DNA from: Nocardioides okcheonensis
GTDB lineage: Bacteria; Actinomycetota; Actinomycetes; Propionibacteriales; Nocardioidaceae
Direction of reading: 5' to 3'
DNA length: 64,000 nt
NCBI RefSeq assembly: GCF_020991065.1
Contig: NZ_CP087710.1
Location: 124,001-188,000 of the forward strand
The position numbers and the translations under genes are program-made. Under the pieces are notes generated by a model. The model saw nothing but the letters and a program-made list of their open reading frames with translations, had not been told where the DNA came from and did no database searches. Of the stretch, positions 18,001-29,782 are shown one piece after another (within the stretch, counting starts at the first letter, position 1; each line of letters starts with the position of its first letter).

Positions 18001-18516
18001 GGCCTGCGCGCCGGCCTTGTCGGCGCTCGCCCTCGGGGTGACCGAGAGGTCGAGGTCGGGGACCGCGTTGCCGGCCACGCCGACCAGGTCGCCCTGGGAG
18101 TCGACGCTGACCTTGAGCTCACCGGCGTAGACCGGGATGCCGCGGTAGACCTGCTGGTAGGTGACGGTGGTGCCGTTGCCGTCGGTGGTGACGCGCGACT
18201 GCTGGAGCTCGTCGGCGCGCGCACCGAACGCGGCGGCGTAGCGGTCGACGTACTCGCCGGCCTTGGCGACGGCGTCCTTGCCGGTCGTGGCCGCGATCCC
18301 GGGCAGCAGGTCACCGGTGCGGCCGTTGGCCGTCAGGAAGGTGACCTTGCCGGTGGCGGGGGAGCGCCGCACCGAGACCGAGGTGTTGGCCTCCTGGCGG
18401 AGCTGGGACACGACGTCGTCGGGCCCGGCCGGTTGGGCCTGGACCGATGCTGCGGGTACCGCGGCGATGCCTGCGGCGAGGAGTGCAAGGGACAACCCTT
18501 GCCCGAGAAGCTTCAC
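15100..18516 (-). CDS. Secreted M4 family metallopeptidase with PA and Ig-like domains (paralogue 2)
   Basis: About 1,138 residues with the same order as its neighbour: signal peptide (1–28), propeptide, catalytic domain with HEWGH near residue 348 and NESYSD, inserted PA domain, EDFEDGLAGW jelly-roll-like module, then two Ig-like repeats. The extra repeat (GVHTLTATYSGNATL) accounts for its greater length. The ending DTVERSKDKLTFRVVR nearly matches paralogue 1 (DDVERSKDKMTFRVVR), showing duplication. GTG 18516 has GGAGGA 7 nt upstream. Exported; substrate unknown. The lysine-rich C terminus may bind the cell envelope (inference). Confidence 0.88.
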   Translation of the reverse strand: MKLLGQGLSLALLAAGIAAVPAASVQAQPAGPDDVVSQLRQEANTSVSVRRSPATGKVTFLTANGRTGDLLPGIAATTGKDAVAKAGEYVDRYAAAFGARADELQQSRVTTDGNGTTVTYQQVYRGIPVYAGELKVSVDSQGDLVGVAGNAVPDLDLSVTPRASADKAGAQAVRWVKADPPSHDEGDGTTDLSGIKADPQLVVYRKGLVKGEPGEAVLAYQVEVSNGKNIRDIVVLDAQTLKIINRYSLVHGALDRELYELNPGTTPVWSEGDAFPGGLNEDQQNLVNSAGESYWLYSNAFGRDSYDGAGATMKTVNNDPTIDCPNANWNGTTTNYCDGVTSDDVVSHEWGHAYTEYTSGLIYQYQSGALNESYSDVWGETLDQINGREDEGEEFTTPRPEGCEVTAPAGITMNITAPATRECTAVEAGFGPGFTTTPTTATVLVATDAANVTGPSTTDGCTAFTNAGAISGKYAYVDRGTCSFQVKVDNAVAAGATGIVIGNNNVDFPISPAGTATIPGVMVGQDDGVVFKANGTSTVSIAAEDTSARADSTRWLMGEKSTAFGGAIRDMWSPTCYGDPAKVTDAEYKCDPALTDAGGVHSNSGVPNHAYALTVDGGTFNGQTISGIGLDKAANIWWRAQSAYLTPASNFTDAADAFEQSCADLVGQPINELSTTPNAGQVATTPITADDCAQLTKAVAAVEMRTEPVRCDFQPLLAKNAPNPCGEGFVSDAIWSEDFEDGLAGWTASQELTDLPDEGYAGGFGKPWESVAKAPEGHATKVAYGPTPDLGDCSGDGVNDFSSRDSITSPIVELPDTLRAPRLTFDHYVAIEGGYDGGNVKVSINGGSFETIPAESYVFNAPGEIFSLGEGNTNPLEGQDGFTGVDGGQAKGSWGQSQVDIGSLGIEPGDTVQFRFDIGRDGCGGIDGWYVDNVQLIQCKLGTEMTAVHLPEPSTFGEASAVQVKVSRKGNVGSAPTGDVTLTKADGSTVASGTLDGGAATIALPTDLPVGVHTLTATYSGNATLASATAKVTVTVKAAPGEEKAGSRTSAAVKPAKPSFRQDFKVVTKVKSRDGKPTGKVVVRIDGKKVGTAKIRKGRVVLKVTKDLKVGKHKLVAIYQGSDTVERSKDKLTFRVVR

Positions 18517-18542
18517 GTGATCTTCCTCCGGGGATGATGTGC

Positions 18543-18610
18543 ACACCCGGGACAGCCCCGAGTGATCCGGGTCACCATAAGCACCCGACCGCTCGGTCAG
18601 GAACCCCCTG
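18543..18610 (-). promoter_or_regulatory. Promoter and leader hairpin of M4 paralogue 2
   Basis: Minus-strand order: CAGGGGGTTCCTGACCG, -10 TATGGT (18574–18579), leader GATCACTCGGGGCTGTCCCGGGT. It aligns without gaps to the promoter of paralogue 1. A perfect inverted repeat CGGTCAGG-N5-CCTGACCG (18594–18614) overlaps the upstream element and may be an operator. Confidence 0.65.
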
Positions 18611-18697
18611 ACCGCGGCTTTCCTCCACCGGGTCCGTCGGGGTGCGTCCCCGACGACACGCACTCCTGTGATCCATGGGGCGGGTGTGACGGGGCCG

Positions 18698-18703
18698 TAG
18701 GGT
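18698..18703 (+). promoter_or_regulatory. -10 element TAGGGT of leaderless ftsK
   Basis: TAGGGT ends 6 nt before the ftsK ATG and there is no Shine-Dalgarno sequence, the usual actinobacterial leaderless arrangement. Confidence 0.6.
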
Positions 18704-18709
18704 CGGACC

Positions 18710-21345
<2,636 letters not shown>

Positions 21346-21346
<1 letters not shown>

Positions 21347-23001
21347 TGGGCGCCGAGGCACTGCACGAGGACCGCATCGACGAGCACGACGGTGCGACGG
21401 GGGACGGCCGGGACGTCCTGGGGGTCACCCCCGACGCCGTCGAGGTACGTCGTCGCGCCGGGGTCGCCGCCGGCGTCGGGCTGACCGCCTCCGCGGTCGC
21501 GATCGCCTACCTGGCCCGCGCCACCCAGAGCGGCTCGGCCCTGGACTGGGCCTTCGTCGTGGTGATGGGCCTGCTCGGCGGCTACTGGCTGGCCGGGCTG
21601 GTCGACGCCCGGACGCCGCTGCTGGTGGCCGACGTCCAGGGCATCCGGATCCGGCTCGGCCGCACCTGGCGCGGCCTTCCGTGGACCGCGGTGCACCACG
21701 TCGAGCACCTGCCGCGCCGCAGCCCCCTCCACGACGGCCGCCTGGTCGTCGTGCCGCACAACCTCGAGCTGATCGAGTCCGAGCTGACCGGCGCCGGCAA
21801 GCGCCACACGGTCCTCTCCCGCCTGCTGCACGGTGCGCCGCTGGCGGTGCCGCTGGGCCTGGCCACCCGGGTCGCCGGTGCCGACGGCGACCTCACCGAG
21901 GCGCTCGGCCGGGTCGCGCGTGACGCCAGCCAGGTCGTCGTGCTGGAGCCGGAGCCGGAGCCGGAGGTGGACGAGGACCCGTCCGTCGAGGACGTCGCCA
22001 CCGACGAGCCCACCGGCACCGGGGAGACCCGGGTCGCCGCGCCGGTCGTCGCGAGCCCGACGCCGGCCGCGCTGCGCGAGACGGGCGCCGCCCGCCGCTC
22101 GGAGGTGCACCGCGAGGTCGAGGTCCAGGACGACGACGCCCCCGAGGGCCGCGAGCACCACCGCCCGGGCCGGGTCAGCCTCGTCGAGGAGACCCAGTCG
22201 TGGGGCGACCGGGTGCGGGCGATCGCCCGTCCGGGCGAGCCCGTGGAGCCGCTGGTGCTCGACGACTTCGAGGTCGAGCCCGCCGAGGACCCGGTCATCG
22301 GGCCCGAGCTCGCCGCGGCCCGCACCCGCATCGGGCTCACCGTCGACCAGCTCGCCGACCGCACCCGGATCCGGCCGCACGTCATCGAGGCCGTCGAGGT
22401 CGACGACTTCGAGCCCTGCGGCGGCGACTTCTATGCCCGCGGCCACCTCCGGACGCTGGCGCGGGTGCTCGGCGTCGACGTCGCCCCGCTGCTGGCGTCC
22501 TACGACGAGCGCTACGCCCACGCGCCGATCAACCCGCGCCGGGTCTTCGAGGCCGAGCTCGCCACCGGAGCCAACGGCTCCATCCGCGGCACCCGCGGCG
22601 GACCGAACTGGTCGGTGCTCGTCGCGGTCGTGATGGCGCTCGTCCTGGCGTGGTCGATCGCCCGCCTGGTCATGGACACCCCGCCCGAGCTGCGCGGCGC
22701 GACGCCGGTCCTCAACGGCTCCGGCGGCCCGAAGGGCGCGGCCAACGCGCCGGTCGCCGACGCGGTCCCGGTGGTGGTCTCGGCGCCGTCGTCCGGCGCG
22801 CGCGTGGTCGTGCGCGACGCCGCCGGCACGATCGTCTTCAAGGGCAACCTGGCTGTCGGCCAGACCCGGGAGCTCGCCGTGTCGCCGCCCGTGCGGGTGC
22901 AGTCGACCGACGGCGGCGTGACCGTCACGATCGCCGGTGGCGCGGCCCGCCCCGTCGGCGAGCCCGGCGTCGCCGGCCAGGGAACCTTCGTCGCCGACTG
23001 A
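21346..23001 (+). CDS. RodZ-like membrane protein: N-terminal membrane module, HTH_25 and C-terminal periplasmic domain
   Basis: 551 residues from ATG 21346, overlapping the ftsK stop by one base. The N-terminal third has two hydrophobic helices (about 28–45 and 63–80) followed by a PH-like beta-rich region (LLVADVQGIRIRLGRTWRGL). A charged linker leads to an HTH_25 domain (about 320–390; LAAARTRIGLTVDQLADRT), one membrane helix (about 425–445), and an outside beta domain (DUF4115-like). The second half is RodZ-like, a cytoskeletal/cell-shape protein, and is usual next to ftsK in actinobacteria. The N-terminal module is not part of classical RodZ. A strong terminator follows. Confidence 0.82.
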
Positions 23002-23012
23002 GCGACCCGCAC

Positions 23013-23045
23013 GCCGGGTCGGCGCGAACGTCGCGCCGACCCGGC
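23013..23045. terminator. Bidirectional terminator, 15-bp perfect stem
   Basis: GCCGGGTCGGCGCGA (23013–23027), loop ACG, exact complement 23031–23045. It separates the convergent RodZ-like and universal stress genes. Confidence 0.82.
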
Positions 23046-23048
23046 GGC

Positions 23049-23465
23049 TCAGCGCTCGACGGGGACGCAGAGCACCGGGCGGTTGGCCAGGTGCAGCAGC
23101 TTGTGCGGGGTCGAGCCGAGGAGCGCACCGCGGAACGGGCTGTCGCCGGCCGTCCCGACCACGATGACCGTGGCGTCGAGCTCGTCGCCCACCTCGACCA
23201 GCGCCTCGGCCGGCTTGGCGTCGACGAGCCGCACGGTGGTCGCGACCCCCTCCGCGGTGGCGCGCTCGAGGGCGTGCGCGGTCGCGGTGCGTCCCATCTC
23301 CATCAGCGCGTCGCGGTGGACGTGGGCCTCCTCGCCCATCCCGCCGGGCGGTGCGGCGCCATAGACGAGGACGAGGTCCTCGCCCCACTTCTTGGCCACC
23401 TCGATCGCCGCCGCGAGCGCGGCGTCGGCGCCGGGGGACTCGTCGTAGCCCAGGAGCACGGTCAC
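23049..23465 (-). CDS. Universal stress protein (UspA family)
   Basis: 138-residue single USP domain. It has the ATP-binding pattern in the C-terminal half, GTAGDSPFRGALLGST (Gx2Gx9G(S/T)), and an N-terminal beta strand VTVLLGYDESP with the nucleotide-contact Asp. GTG start at 23465, 4 bp after the permease stop, so the two form an operon read right to left. USP domains coupled to amino-acid permeases are common and may tune transport by nucleotide sensing (inference). Confidence 0.9.
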   Translation of the reverse strand: MTVLLGYDESPGADAALAAAIEVAKKWGEDLVLVYGAAPPGGMGEEAHVHRDALMEMGRTATAHALERATAEGVATTVRLVDAKPAEALVEVGDELDATVIVVGTAGDSPFRGALLGSTPHKLLHLANRPVLCVPVER

Positions 23466-23469
23466 GGGC

Positions 23470-25005
23470 TCAGCCCTCCAGTCCGTCGGGATCGGGTCGC
23501 GCCGGCTTGAGGCCGCGCACGACGTCGGGGTCGGGGAGCGAGGGCCGTTCGGCCCAGTAGCGCCGCTCCTGGGCGCGCCACACGAACATGAGCACGACGC
23601 CGACGAGGAAGACGGCGATGCCGATCACCAGCGGCGGACCGACTCCGAACCACGCCTGCCCGCTGTAGGAGTTCGCGGGGTCCGACTGGTCGCGCACGGC
23701 GAGCGCGAGCAGCCAGATCAGCATGAGCGAGCCCAGGACCGGACCGACGCCGATGAGCAGCAGGTTGCGCACGCTCTCGGTGAGGTGCTTGCGGTAGTAG
23801 ACGGCGCAGGCGATGCCCGTGAGCGCGTAGTAGAAGGCGATCAGCAGCGCGAGCGCGGTCAGGGAGTCGAACAGCGCGTTCTCGCTGACGAGGTACATGC
23901 CGACGTACCAGACGATCGCGATCACGGCGACCAGCCAGGTGCTCACGTCGGGGGTGCGGTGGCGGGGGTGGATCCGGCCGACCTGCGCGGGGATGGCGCC
24001 GCGCCGCGCCATCGACAGGCCGGTGCGCGAGGCGGGGATGATCGTGGTCTGGGTCGAGGCGATCGCGGCCGTCGACACCGACAGCAGCAGCACCCAGCCC
24101 CACCCGCCGAGCACCTCGGTGGCGAGGGTGAAGAAGACCGCCTCCTCCTCGCCGGCGTTGTCGCTGAGCCACTGGGTGCCGGCAAAGGCGACCACGGCGA
24201 CCGCCACCGAGACGTAGGTCAGCAGCAGGATGAAGGTCGACAGCATCGCGGCGCGCCCGGGCGTACGGGCACCGTCGGTCGTCTCCTCGCTGAGGTTGAC
24301 CGCGGACTCCCACCCCCAGTAGGCGAACACGCCGAGCAGGAGTCCCGAGCTCAGCGCTGCACCGCCGGCGCCGAACGGGTTCAGCCACCCGACCGCCGGG
24401 GTCACCTCGTCGAGCGGGCTGTCGCCACCGACGGCACGGACGATGGCCACCGCGGCGAAGACCAGCAGCGAGACCACCTGGACGAGGATGAGGACGTTCT
24501 GCAGCCGCGCCGACACGTCCGTGCCGAGCACGCAGATCCAGGTCATCACCAGCACCAGCACGATCGCGAGCGGCATCCGGACCCAGGCGTTGTCGGCGGC
24601 CTCGACGAGGGCGTCGCTGCCGAGCAGGTCGCCGAAGCCGTAGAGGCCGAACCGGATGCCCACGTCGGCCAGCGAGCCGACGATCAGCACGCCGGTCATC
24701 ATGATCGCCCAGCCGCCGAGCCAGCCGAACCACGGTCCCATCGCCCGGGTCACCCAGCTGAAGGTGGTGCCGCAGTCGGGGTCGACGCGGTTGAGGTGGA
24801 GGAAGGCGGCGGCGATCAGCGCCATCGGGACGAACGACGCCAGCAGGATGCCCGGTGCGCTCACCCCGGCCAGGGCGGTGACCGCACCGATGATCGCGGC
24901 CAGCGAGTACGCCGGTGAGGTGGACGCCAGCCCGATCACGAGCGCGTCCACGAAGCCGATGGCTCCCGCCTTCAGCTGGCTGTTCCCCGTCTGCGTGTCC
25001 GTCAT
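23470..25005 (-). CDS. APC superfamily amino acid permease
   Basis: 511 residues with about 12 hydrophobic helices and the APC-type first helix ([21 protein letters not shown] in part) with an unwound glycine/serine segment. ATG 25005 has GGAGC 6 nt upstream. It imports amino acids or polyamines by proton symport; the substrate cannot be read from the sequence. The gene sits with the universal stress gene between ftsK/rodZ-like and rimO, breaking a gene order that is tighter in many actinobacteria. Confidence 0.88.
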   Translation of the reverse strand: MTDTQTGNSQLKAGAIGFVDALVIGLASTSPAYSLAAIIGAVTALAGVSAPGILLASFVPMALIAAAFLHLNRVDPDCGTTFSWVTRAMGPWFGWLGGWAIMMTGVLIVGSLADVGIRFGLYGFGDLLGSDALVEAADNAWVRMPLAIVLVLVMTWICVLGTDVSARLQNVLILVQVVSLLVFAAVAIVRAVGGDSPLDEVTPAVGWLNPFGAGGAALSSGLLLGVFAYWGWESAVNLSEETTDGARTPGRAAMLSTFILLLTYVSVAVAVVAFAGTQWLSDNAGEEEAVFFTLATEVLGGWGWVLLLSVSTAAIASTQTTIIPASRTGLSMARRGAIPAQVGRIHPRHRTPDVSTWLVAVIAIVWYVGMYLVSENALFDSLTALALLIAFYYALTGIACAVYYRKHLTESVRNLLLIGVGPVLGSLMLIWLLALAVRDQSDPANSYSGQAWFGVGPPLVIGIAVFLVGVVLMFVWRAQERRYWAERPSLPDPDVVRGLKPARPDPDGLEG

Positions 25006-25109
25006 GGGCAGCTCCGCTCGACCGTGACGAATGTCTACCGGATCGCGGGGCTCGCGGGAACCCCGGAATGGGGGATGTGCCGACCGGAACCGGCATACTC
25101 ACGGGTGCG

Positions 25110-26627
25110 ATGACCACGACTGACGCTGCCCCCGAGTCCGCCCTCGACCCTGCCTCCCCGCTGCAGGTCGCCGTCGTCACCCTCGGCTGCGCCCGCAACG
25201 AGGTCGACTCCGAGGAGCTCGCCGGGCGCCTCGAGGCGGGCGGCTTCGTCCTCGTCGAGGACCCCGAGGACGCCGACACCGTCGTGGTCAACACCTGCGG
25301 CTTCGTCGAGGCCGCGAAGAAGGACTCCGTCGACACCCTGCTCGAGGCCGCCGACCTCAAGGAGTCGGCCGGCAACGGCGGGCGCGCGCAGGCCGTCGTC
25401 GCGGTGGGCTGCCTCGCCGAGCGCTACGGCAAGGACCTCGCCGAGTCGCTCCCCGAGGCCGACGCCGTCCTCGGCTTCGACGACTACCCCGACATCGCGG
25501 CGCGGCTGCGCTCGATCGTCGCGGGGGAGACGCACCACCCGCACACGCCGTCCGACCGCCGACGGCTGCTGCCGATCTCGCCGGTCGACCGCGACGCCTC
25601 CGCGATCTCGGTCCCGGGCCACGAGCCGGCCGTCGCCGACGTGTCCGAGATCGGCACGGGCGCGCCGGCCACCGGGCCGCGCGCCGTGCGCCGCCGCCTC
25701 GACGCCGGGCCGATGGCCCCGCTCAAGCTGGCCAGCGGCTGCGACCGGCGCTGCTCGTTCTGCGCGATCCCGAGCTTCCGCGGCTCCTTCGTCAGCCGCC
25801 GTCCCAGCGACGTGCTGCAGGAGGCGCAGTGGCTGGCCACGCAGGACGTCAAGGAGCTGTTCCTCGTCAGCGAGAACTCCACCTCCTACGGCAAGGACCT
25901 CGGCGACCTGCGGCTGCTCGAGACGCTGCTGCCCGAGCTCGCCGGCATCGACGGCGTCGAGCGGGTGCGGGTGTCCTACCTCCAGCCCGCCGAGACCCGG
26001 CCGGGCCTGATCGAGGCGATCGCCGGCACGCCCGGGGTGGTGCCGTACTTCGACCTGTCCTTCCAGCACGCCAGCGCCTCGGTGCTGCGCCGGATGCGGC
26101 GCTTCGGCGACCCGGAGAGCTTCCTCGGCCTGCTCGAGCAGGTCCGGACGCTCGCCCCGCTCGCCGGCGTGCGGGCCAACGTGATCGTCGGCTTCCCCGG
26201 CGAGACCGAGGACGACCTGCAGACCCTCTGCGACTTCCTCGTCGCCGCCCGGATGGACGTCACCGGCGTCTTCGGCTACTCCGACGAGGACGGCACCGAG
26301 GCGGCCGGCTTCGCCGACGACCTCAAGCTCGACGACGACGAGGTGCGCGCCCGCGCCGAGCACGTGTCCACGCTCGTGGAGGAGCTCAACGCCCAGCGGG
26401 CCGAGGAGCGCATCGGCGAGCGGGTGCGGGTGCTGGTGGAGTCGGTGTCCGACGGTGTTGTCGAGGGGCGCGCCGACCACCAGGGTCCCGAGGTCGACGG
26501 CACCACCGTCGTCGTCGGCGCCGCCGGAGCGCGCGTCGGGGACCTGCTCACCGCGACCGTGACCGGCACCGACGGCGTCGACCTGGTCGCCGACCTGGAT
26601 GTCACCGTGGACGGAGCCCGCGCATGA
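25110..26627 (+). CDS. rimO: Ribosomal protein uS12 methylthiotransferase RimO
   Basis: Radical-SAM enzyme that methylthiolates Asp of ribosomal protein S12, using two 4Fe-4S clusters. 505 residues from ATG 25110. The N-terminal cluster cysteines lie in [19 protein letters not shown] and AVGCLAERY. The radical-SAM CxxxCxxC is [13 protein letters not shown] near residue 210. A TRAM domain ends the protein (about 430–500). A CATACT hexamer upstream may be the promoter. Its stop overlaps pgsA by 4 bp (ATGA), so the two are translationally coupled. Confidence 0.95.
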   Translation: MTTTDAAPESALDPASPLQVAVVTLGCARNEVDSEELAGRLEAGGFVLVEDPEDADTVVVNTCGFVEAAKKDSVDTLLEAADLKESAGNGGRAQAVVAVGCLAERYGKDLAESLPEADAVLGFDDYPDIAARLRSIVAGETHHPHTPSDRRRLLPISPVDRDASAISVPGHEPAVADVSEIGTGAPATGPRAVRRRLDAGPMAPLKLASGCDRRCSFCAIPSFRGSFVSRRPSDVLQEAQWLATQDVKELFLVSENSTSYGKDLGDLRLLETLLPELAGIDGVERVRVSYLQPAETRPGLIEAIAGTPGVVPYFDLSFQHASASVLRRMRRFGDPESFLGLLEQVRTLAPLAGVRANVIVGFPGETEDDLQTLCDFLVAARMDVTGVFGYSDEDGTEAAGFADDLKLDDDEVRARAEHVSTLVEELNAQRAEERIGERVRVLVESVSDGVVEGRADHQGPEVDGTTVVVGAAGARVGDLLTATVTGTDGVDLVADLDVTVDGARA

Positions 26628-27244
26628 CCACCGAGACCGACCGGGTGTCCAACTTCAACGTGCCGAACGCCCTCACCACGCTGCGCATCGTGATGGTGCC
26701 GTTCTTCGGCTGGGCACTGCTGCACGACGGCGGCAACGACCCGCTGTGGCGCTGGGTCGCGTTCGCCCTGTTCGCGCTCGCGATGATCACCGACAAGATC
26801 GACGGCGACCTCGCGCGCAAGCACGGCCTGGTCACCGACTTCGGCAAGATCGCCGACCCGATCGCCGACAAGGCGATCACCGGGATGGCCTTCATCGGCC
26901 TCTCGATCGTCGGCGACGTCTGGTGGTGGGTCACGGTCGTCGTGCTGCTGCGCGAGTGGAGCGTGACCCTCCTGCGCCTCTCTGTCCTCAAGCAGGTCGT
27001 CATCCCCGCCGCCCGGAGCGGCAAGATCAAGACCGTGCTCCAGGCGTTCGCGCTCGCCGGCCTCACCTGGCCGCTGCCGCACGGCGACGCCCACGGCGGT
27101 GCGTTCGACTTCTGGCCCGGTCCGCTCGGCGAGGTGCTGTTCTACCTCAGCCAGGTGATGCTGGCCGGCGCGGTCGTGATGACGATGTGGTCGGGCTGGG
27201 AGTTCGTCCGCGAGGTGCGCAAGCAGCGCGCGCACGCCTCCTGA
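26624..27244 (+). CDS. pgsA: CDP-diacylglycerol–glycerol-3-phosphate 3-phosphatidyltransferase (PgsA family)
   Basis: 206-residue membrane enzyme making phosphatidylglycerol phosphate. It carries the complete CDP-alcohol phosphotransferase signature DG(x2)AR(x8)G(x3)D(x3)D, seen as DGDLAR … [11 protein letters not shown] around residues 50–77. About five hydrophobic helices. It overlaps rimO by 4 bp. In many actinobacteria cinA follows directly; here two secreted-enzyme genes intervene. Confidence 0.93.
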   Translation: MTTETDRVSNFNVPNALTTLRIVMVPFFGWALLHDGGNDPLWRWVAFALFALAMITDKIDGDLARKHGLVTDFGKIADPIADKAITGMAFIGLSIVGDVWWWVTVVVLLREWSVTLLRLSVLKQVVIPAARSGKIKTVLQAFALAGLTWPLPHGDAHGGAFDFWPGPLGEVLFYLSQVMLAGAVVMTMWSGWEFVREVRKQRAHAS

Positions 27245-27330
27245 GGGTGCCGGCACGGCGCGACGAGAACACTGACCGACCAGTCGGGAAATCGTTGTCG
27301 TGCCGAGACGAGGACGGCCGGACCGGGCGC

Positions 27331-27336
27331 TAGGGT
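27331..27336 (+). promoter_or_regulatory. -10 element TAGGGT for the 5'-nucleotidase gene
   Basis: TAGGGT would start transcription near 27343, leaving a leader of about 30 nt with GAAAGG (27361–27366) before GTG 27374. This argues against the in-frame GTG at 27335. A small inverted repeat CCGAC-CA-GTCGG (27276–27287) lies upstream and could be an operator. Confidence 0.5.
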
Positions 27337-27373
27337 GAGCCGACTCACACGCACCCGGACGAAAGGCCACCTC

Positions 27374-29716
27374 GTGTCAGCATCACGAACCGGTCGCGGC
27401 ATCGCCCTCGCGACCACCCTGACGGGGCTCGTGGCAGCCCCTCTCGCCGTCATCTCGACGGCGGCACCGGCGAACGCCGCGCCCGTCACGATCCAGATCC
27501 TGGCGACCAACGACTTCCACGGTCGACTCCTGTCCAACACCTCCAACGGTGCCCAGGAGGCCGGCGCGGCCCAGCTCGCCGGCGCCGTCAAGCAGCTGGA
27601 GTCCGACCACCCCGGCACGACCGTCTTCACCGCGGCCGGCGACCTGATCGGCGCCTCGACCTTCGAGTCGTTCATCCAGCGCGACAAGCCGACGCTCGAC
27701 GCGCTCAACGCCGCGGGCCTCGACGTCTCCTCGGCCGGCAACCACGAGTTCGACGCCGGCTACAACGACCTCGTCAGCCGCGTGATGGCGCCCTACGACG
27801 CCACCACCAACCCCGAGGGCGGCGCCAACTGGCAGTACATCGCCGCCAACGTGCGCAAGAAGTCCGACAGCTCGTACGCCCTCCCGGACGTGACAGCCCG
27901 GACGCCCGACGCCAACGACGCGTCCGACGGCGGCACCTGGACCACGACGGTCGGTGGCGTGAAGATCGGCTTCGTCGGCGGCGTCACCGAGGAGCTCCCG
28001 AGCCTGGTGAGCCCGTCCGGCATCGCCGACCTCAAGATCTCCAGCATCATCGACGAGACCAACGCCGCCGCCGACCGGCTCAAGGCCGACGGCGCCGACG
28101 TCGTCGTCCTGCTGGTCCACGAGGGTGCGCCCGACACCACCGCCGCCTCGGCGTCGAGCAACGCCAACGCCTTCGGCCGCATCGTCAACGGCGTCGACGG
28201 CGACGTCAGCGCGATCATCTCCGGCCACACGCACCTGGCCTACAACCACACGATCAACGGACGTCCGGTCGTGTCGGCCGGTCAGTACGGCACCAACCTC
28301 AACCGCCTCGTCATGAGCGTCGACCCCGACACCGACGCGGTGTCGGTGACGACCAACGACATCGTCCGGGCCAACACGGTCACCCTGACCGACCAGACGG
28401 CGATCGACACCAAGGCGGCGGTGACCACGCTCGTCAGCGACGCGGTCACCAAGGCCGACGTCCTCGGCGCTCGGGTGCTCGGCAAGATCGCCGGTCCCTT
28501 CAACCGTGCCAAGCTCGCGGACGGCACCGAGAACCGCGGTGGCGAGTCCACCGCCGGCAACCTCGTCGCCGAGGTGCAGCGCTGGGCGACCTCGACCCCC
28601 GAGGCCGGCGGCGCGCAGATCGCGTTCATGAACCCCGGTGGCCTCCGCCAGGACATGACCGGCGTGGCGGGTGGCTTCCCGGCCAACCTGACCTACAAGC
28701 AGGCCGCGGTGGTCCAGCCGTTCGCCAACACGCTCGTCAACATGAAGATGACCGGCGCGCAGATCAAGACCGTCCTCGAGCAGCAGTGGCAGCGCGACGG
28801 CAGCGGCAACGTCCCGACCCGCCCGTTCCTGCGCCTCGGCGTCTCCGAGGGCTTCCTCGCCACCTACGACGCCAAGCGGCCCGAGGGTGACCGGGTGACC
28901 GGGATGTGGCTCAACGGCAAGGCGATCGACAAGGCCGCGTCGTACTCGGTCACGGTCAACTCGTTCCTCGCCAGCGGTGGCGACAACTTCCGTGGCTTCA
29001 ACGCCGGCACGGGCAAGCGCGACACCGGCCGGGTCGACCTGCAGGCGATGGTCGACTACCTGGCGGCCAAGGCCGCGACCACCCCGCTGGCCGTCCGCTC
29101 GGAGCAGCGCCAGGTCGGCGTCTCCTGGGCGGCCGACGCGCCGCGGTTCTACCGCATCGGCCAGGACGTGAAGCTCTCGCTGTCCTCGCTCGCCATGAGC
29201 ACGGCCGCCGACGCCAAGGACGCGGCCCTCGCGATCAAGGCGGGCGACGTCGCCCTCGGCTCCACCGCCGTCGACAACACCATCGGCACCAGCCCGTTCG
29301 ACGACTACGGCACCAGCGCCGTGTCGGTGAAGCTCAAGGGCAAGACGAAGACCGGCAAGCAGGTGCTGACCTTCACCGGCGCCTCGACCGGCACGACGTT
29401 CTCGCTGCCGATCGACGTCCGCAAGGCCAAGGGCGCGCTCAAGGTCCGGACCAAGCCCGAGCGGGTCGTCAAGGGCAAGACCCGCATGCGCCTGAAGCTG
29501 AAGGCCTCGGCCCTCGGCCTCTCCAAGGTGACCGGCAAGATCACGGTCAAGGCGGGCGGCAAGACCTACACGGTCAAGCTCAAGAAGGGCAAGGCGTTCG
29601 TGCGCCTCGACCGCTTCGCCAACACCGGCAAGAAGCGGATCGTCGTGTCCTACGCGGGCAACCGCAAGATCCGTGGCGACCGCGAGGTCGTCGTGGTGAA
29701 GGTGCGCCGCCGCTGA
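27374..29716 (+). CDS. Secreted 5'-nucleotidase / 2',3'-cyclic phosphodiesterase family (UshA-like)
   Basis: 780 residues from GTG 27374. Signal peptide (about 1–33, ending APANAA). Metallophosphatase domain with ATNDFHGR near residue 43, GDLIG, GNHEFD near 122 and GHTHL. A 5_nucleotid_C domain follows with NPGGLRQDM and the substrate-binding region YSVTVNSFLASGGDNF. The last 100 residues are a lysine-rich Ig-like module ending VVVKVRRR, like the tails of the M4 peptidases here. No LPXTG sorting signal. It probably frees phosphate and nucleosides from external nucleotides. Its terminator extends into the 3' end of the next gene. Confidence 0.9.
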   Translation: MSASRTGRGIALATTLTGLVAAPLAVISTAAPANAAPVTIQILATNDFHGRLLSNTSNGAQEAGAAQLAGAVKQLESDHPGTTVFTAAGDLIGASTFESFIQRDKPTLDALNAAGLDVSSAGNHEFDAGYNDLVSRVMAPYDATTNPEGGANWQYIAANVRKKSDSSYALPDVTARTPDANDASDGGTWTTTVGGVKIGFVGGVTEELPSLVSPSGIADLKISSIIDETNAAADRLKADGADVVVLLVHEGAPDTTAASASSNANAFGRIVNGVDGDVSAIISGHTHLAYNHTINGRPVVSAGQYGTNLNRLVMSVDPDTDAVSVTTNDIVRANTVTLTDQTAIDTKAAVTTLVSDAVTKADVLGARVLGKIAGPFNRAKLADGTENRGGESTAGNLVAEVQRWATSTPEAGGAQIAFMNPGGLRQDMTGVAGGFPANLTYKQAAVVQPFANTLVNMKMTGAQIKTVLEQQWQRDGSGNVPTRPFLRLGVSEGFLATYDAKRPEGDRVTGMWLNGKAIDKAASYSVTVNSFLASGGDNFRGFNAGTGKRDTGRVDLQAMVDYLAAKAATTPLAVRSEQRQVGVSWAADAPRFYRIGQDVKLSLSSLAMSTAADAKDAALAIKAGDVALGSTAVDNTIGTSPFDDYGTSAVSVKLKGKTKTGKQVLTFTGASTGTTFSLPIDVRKAKGALKVRTKPERVVKGKTRMRLKLKASALGLSKVTGKITVKAGGKTYTVKLKKGKAFVRLDRFANTGKKRIVVSYAGNRKIRGDREVVVVKVRRR

Positions 29717-29741
29717 CGCGCTGACGCACCCCGATCGACCG

Positions 29742-29782
29742 AGGCGGCCCTCGTCCTGCTCAGCGCAGGGCGAGGGCCGCCT
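29742..29782. terminator. Terminator hairpin overlapping the GH15 stop codon
   Basis: AGGCGGCCCTCGTCCTGC (29742–29759), loop TCAGC, and a complementary arm to 29782: 18 bp with one T·G pair. The loop holds the minus-strand stop of the GH15 gene (29760–29762). It can end the 5'-nucleotidase transcript and, being symmetrical, also the GH15 one. Confidence 0.75.

Noticed and set aside
10828..18537. A 2,569-codon open frame on the plus strand across the M4 genes
   Set aside because: Repetitive Gly/Ala/Arg/Val sequence antisense to two clear peptidases with signal peptides and HEWGH motifs.
27335..27373. Earlier GTG start for the 5'-nucleotidase
   Set aside because: The codon overlaps the TAGGGT -10 element, while GTG 27374 has a good ribosome binding site and signal peptide.
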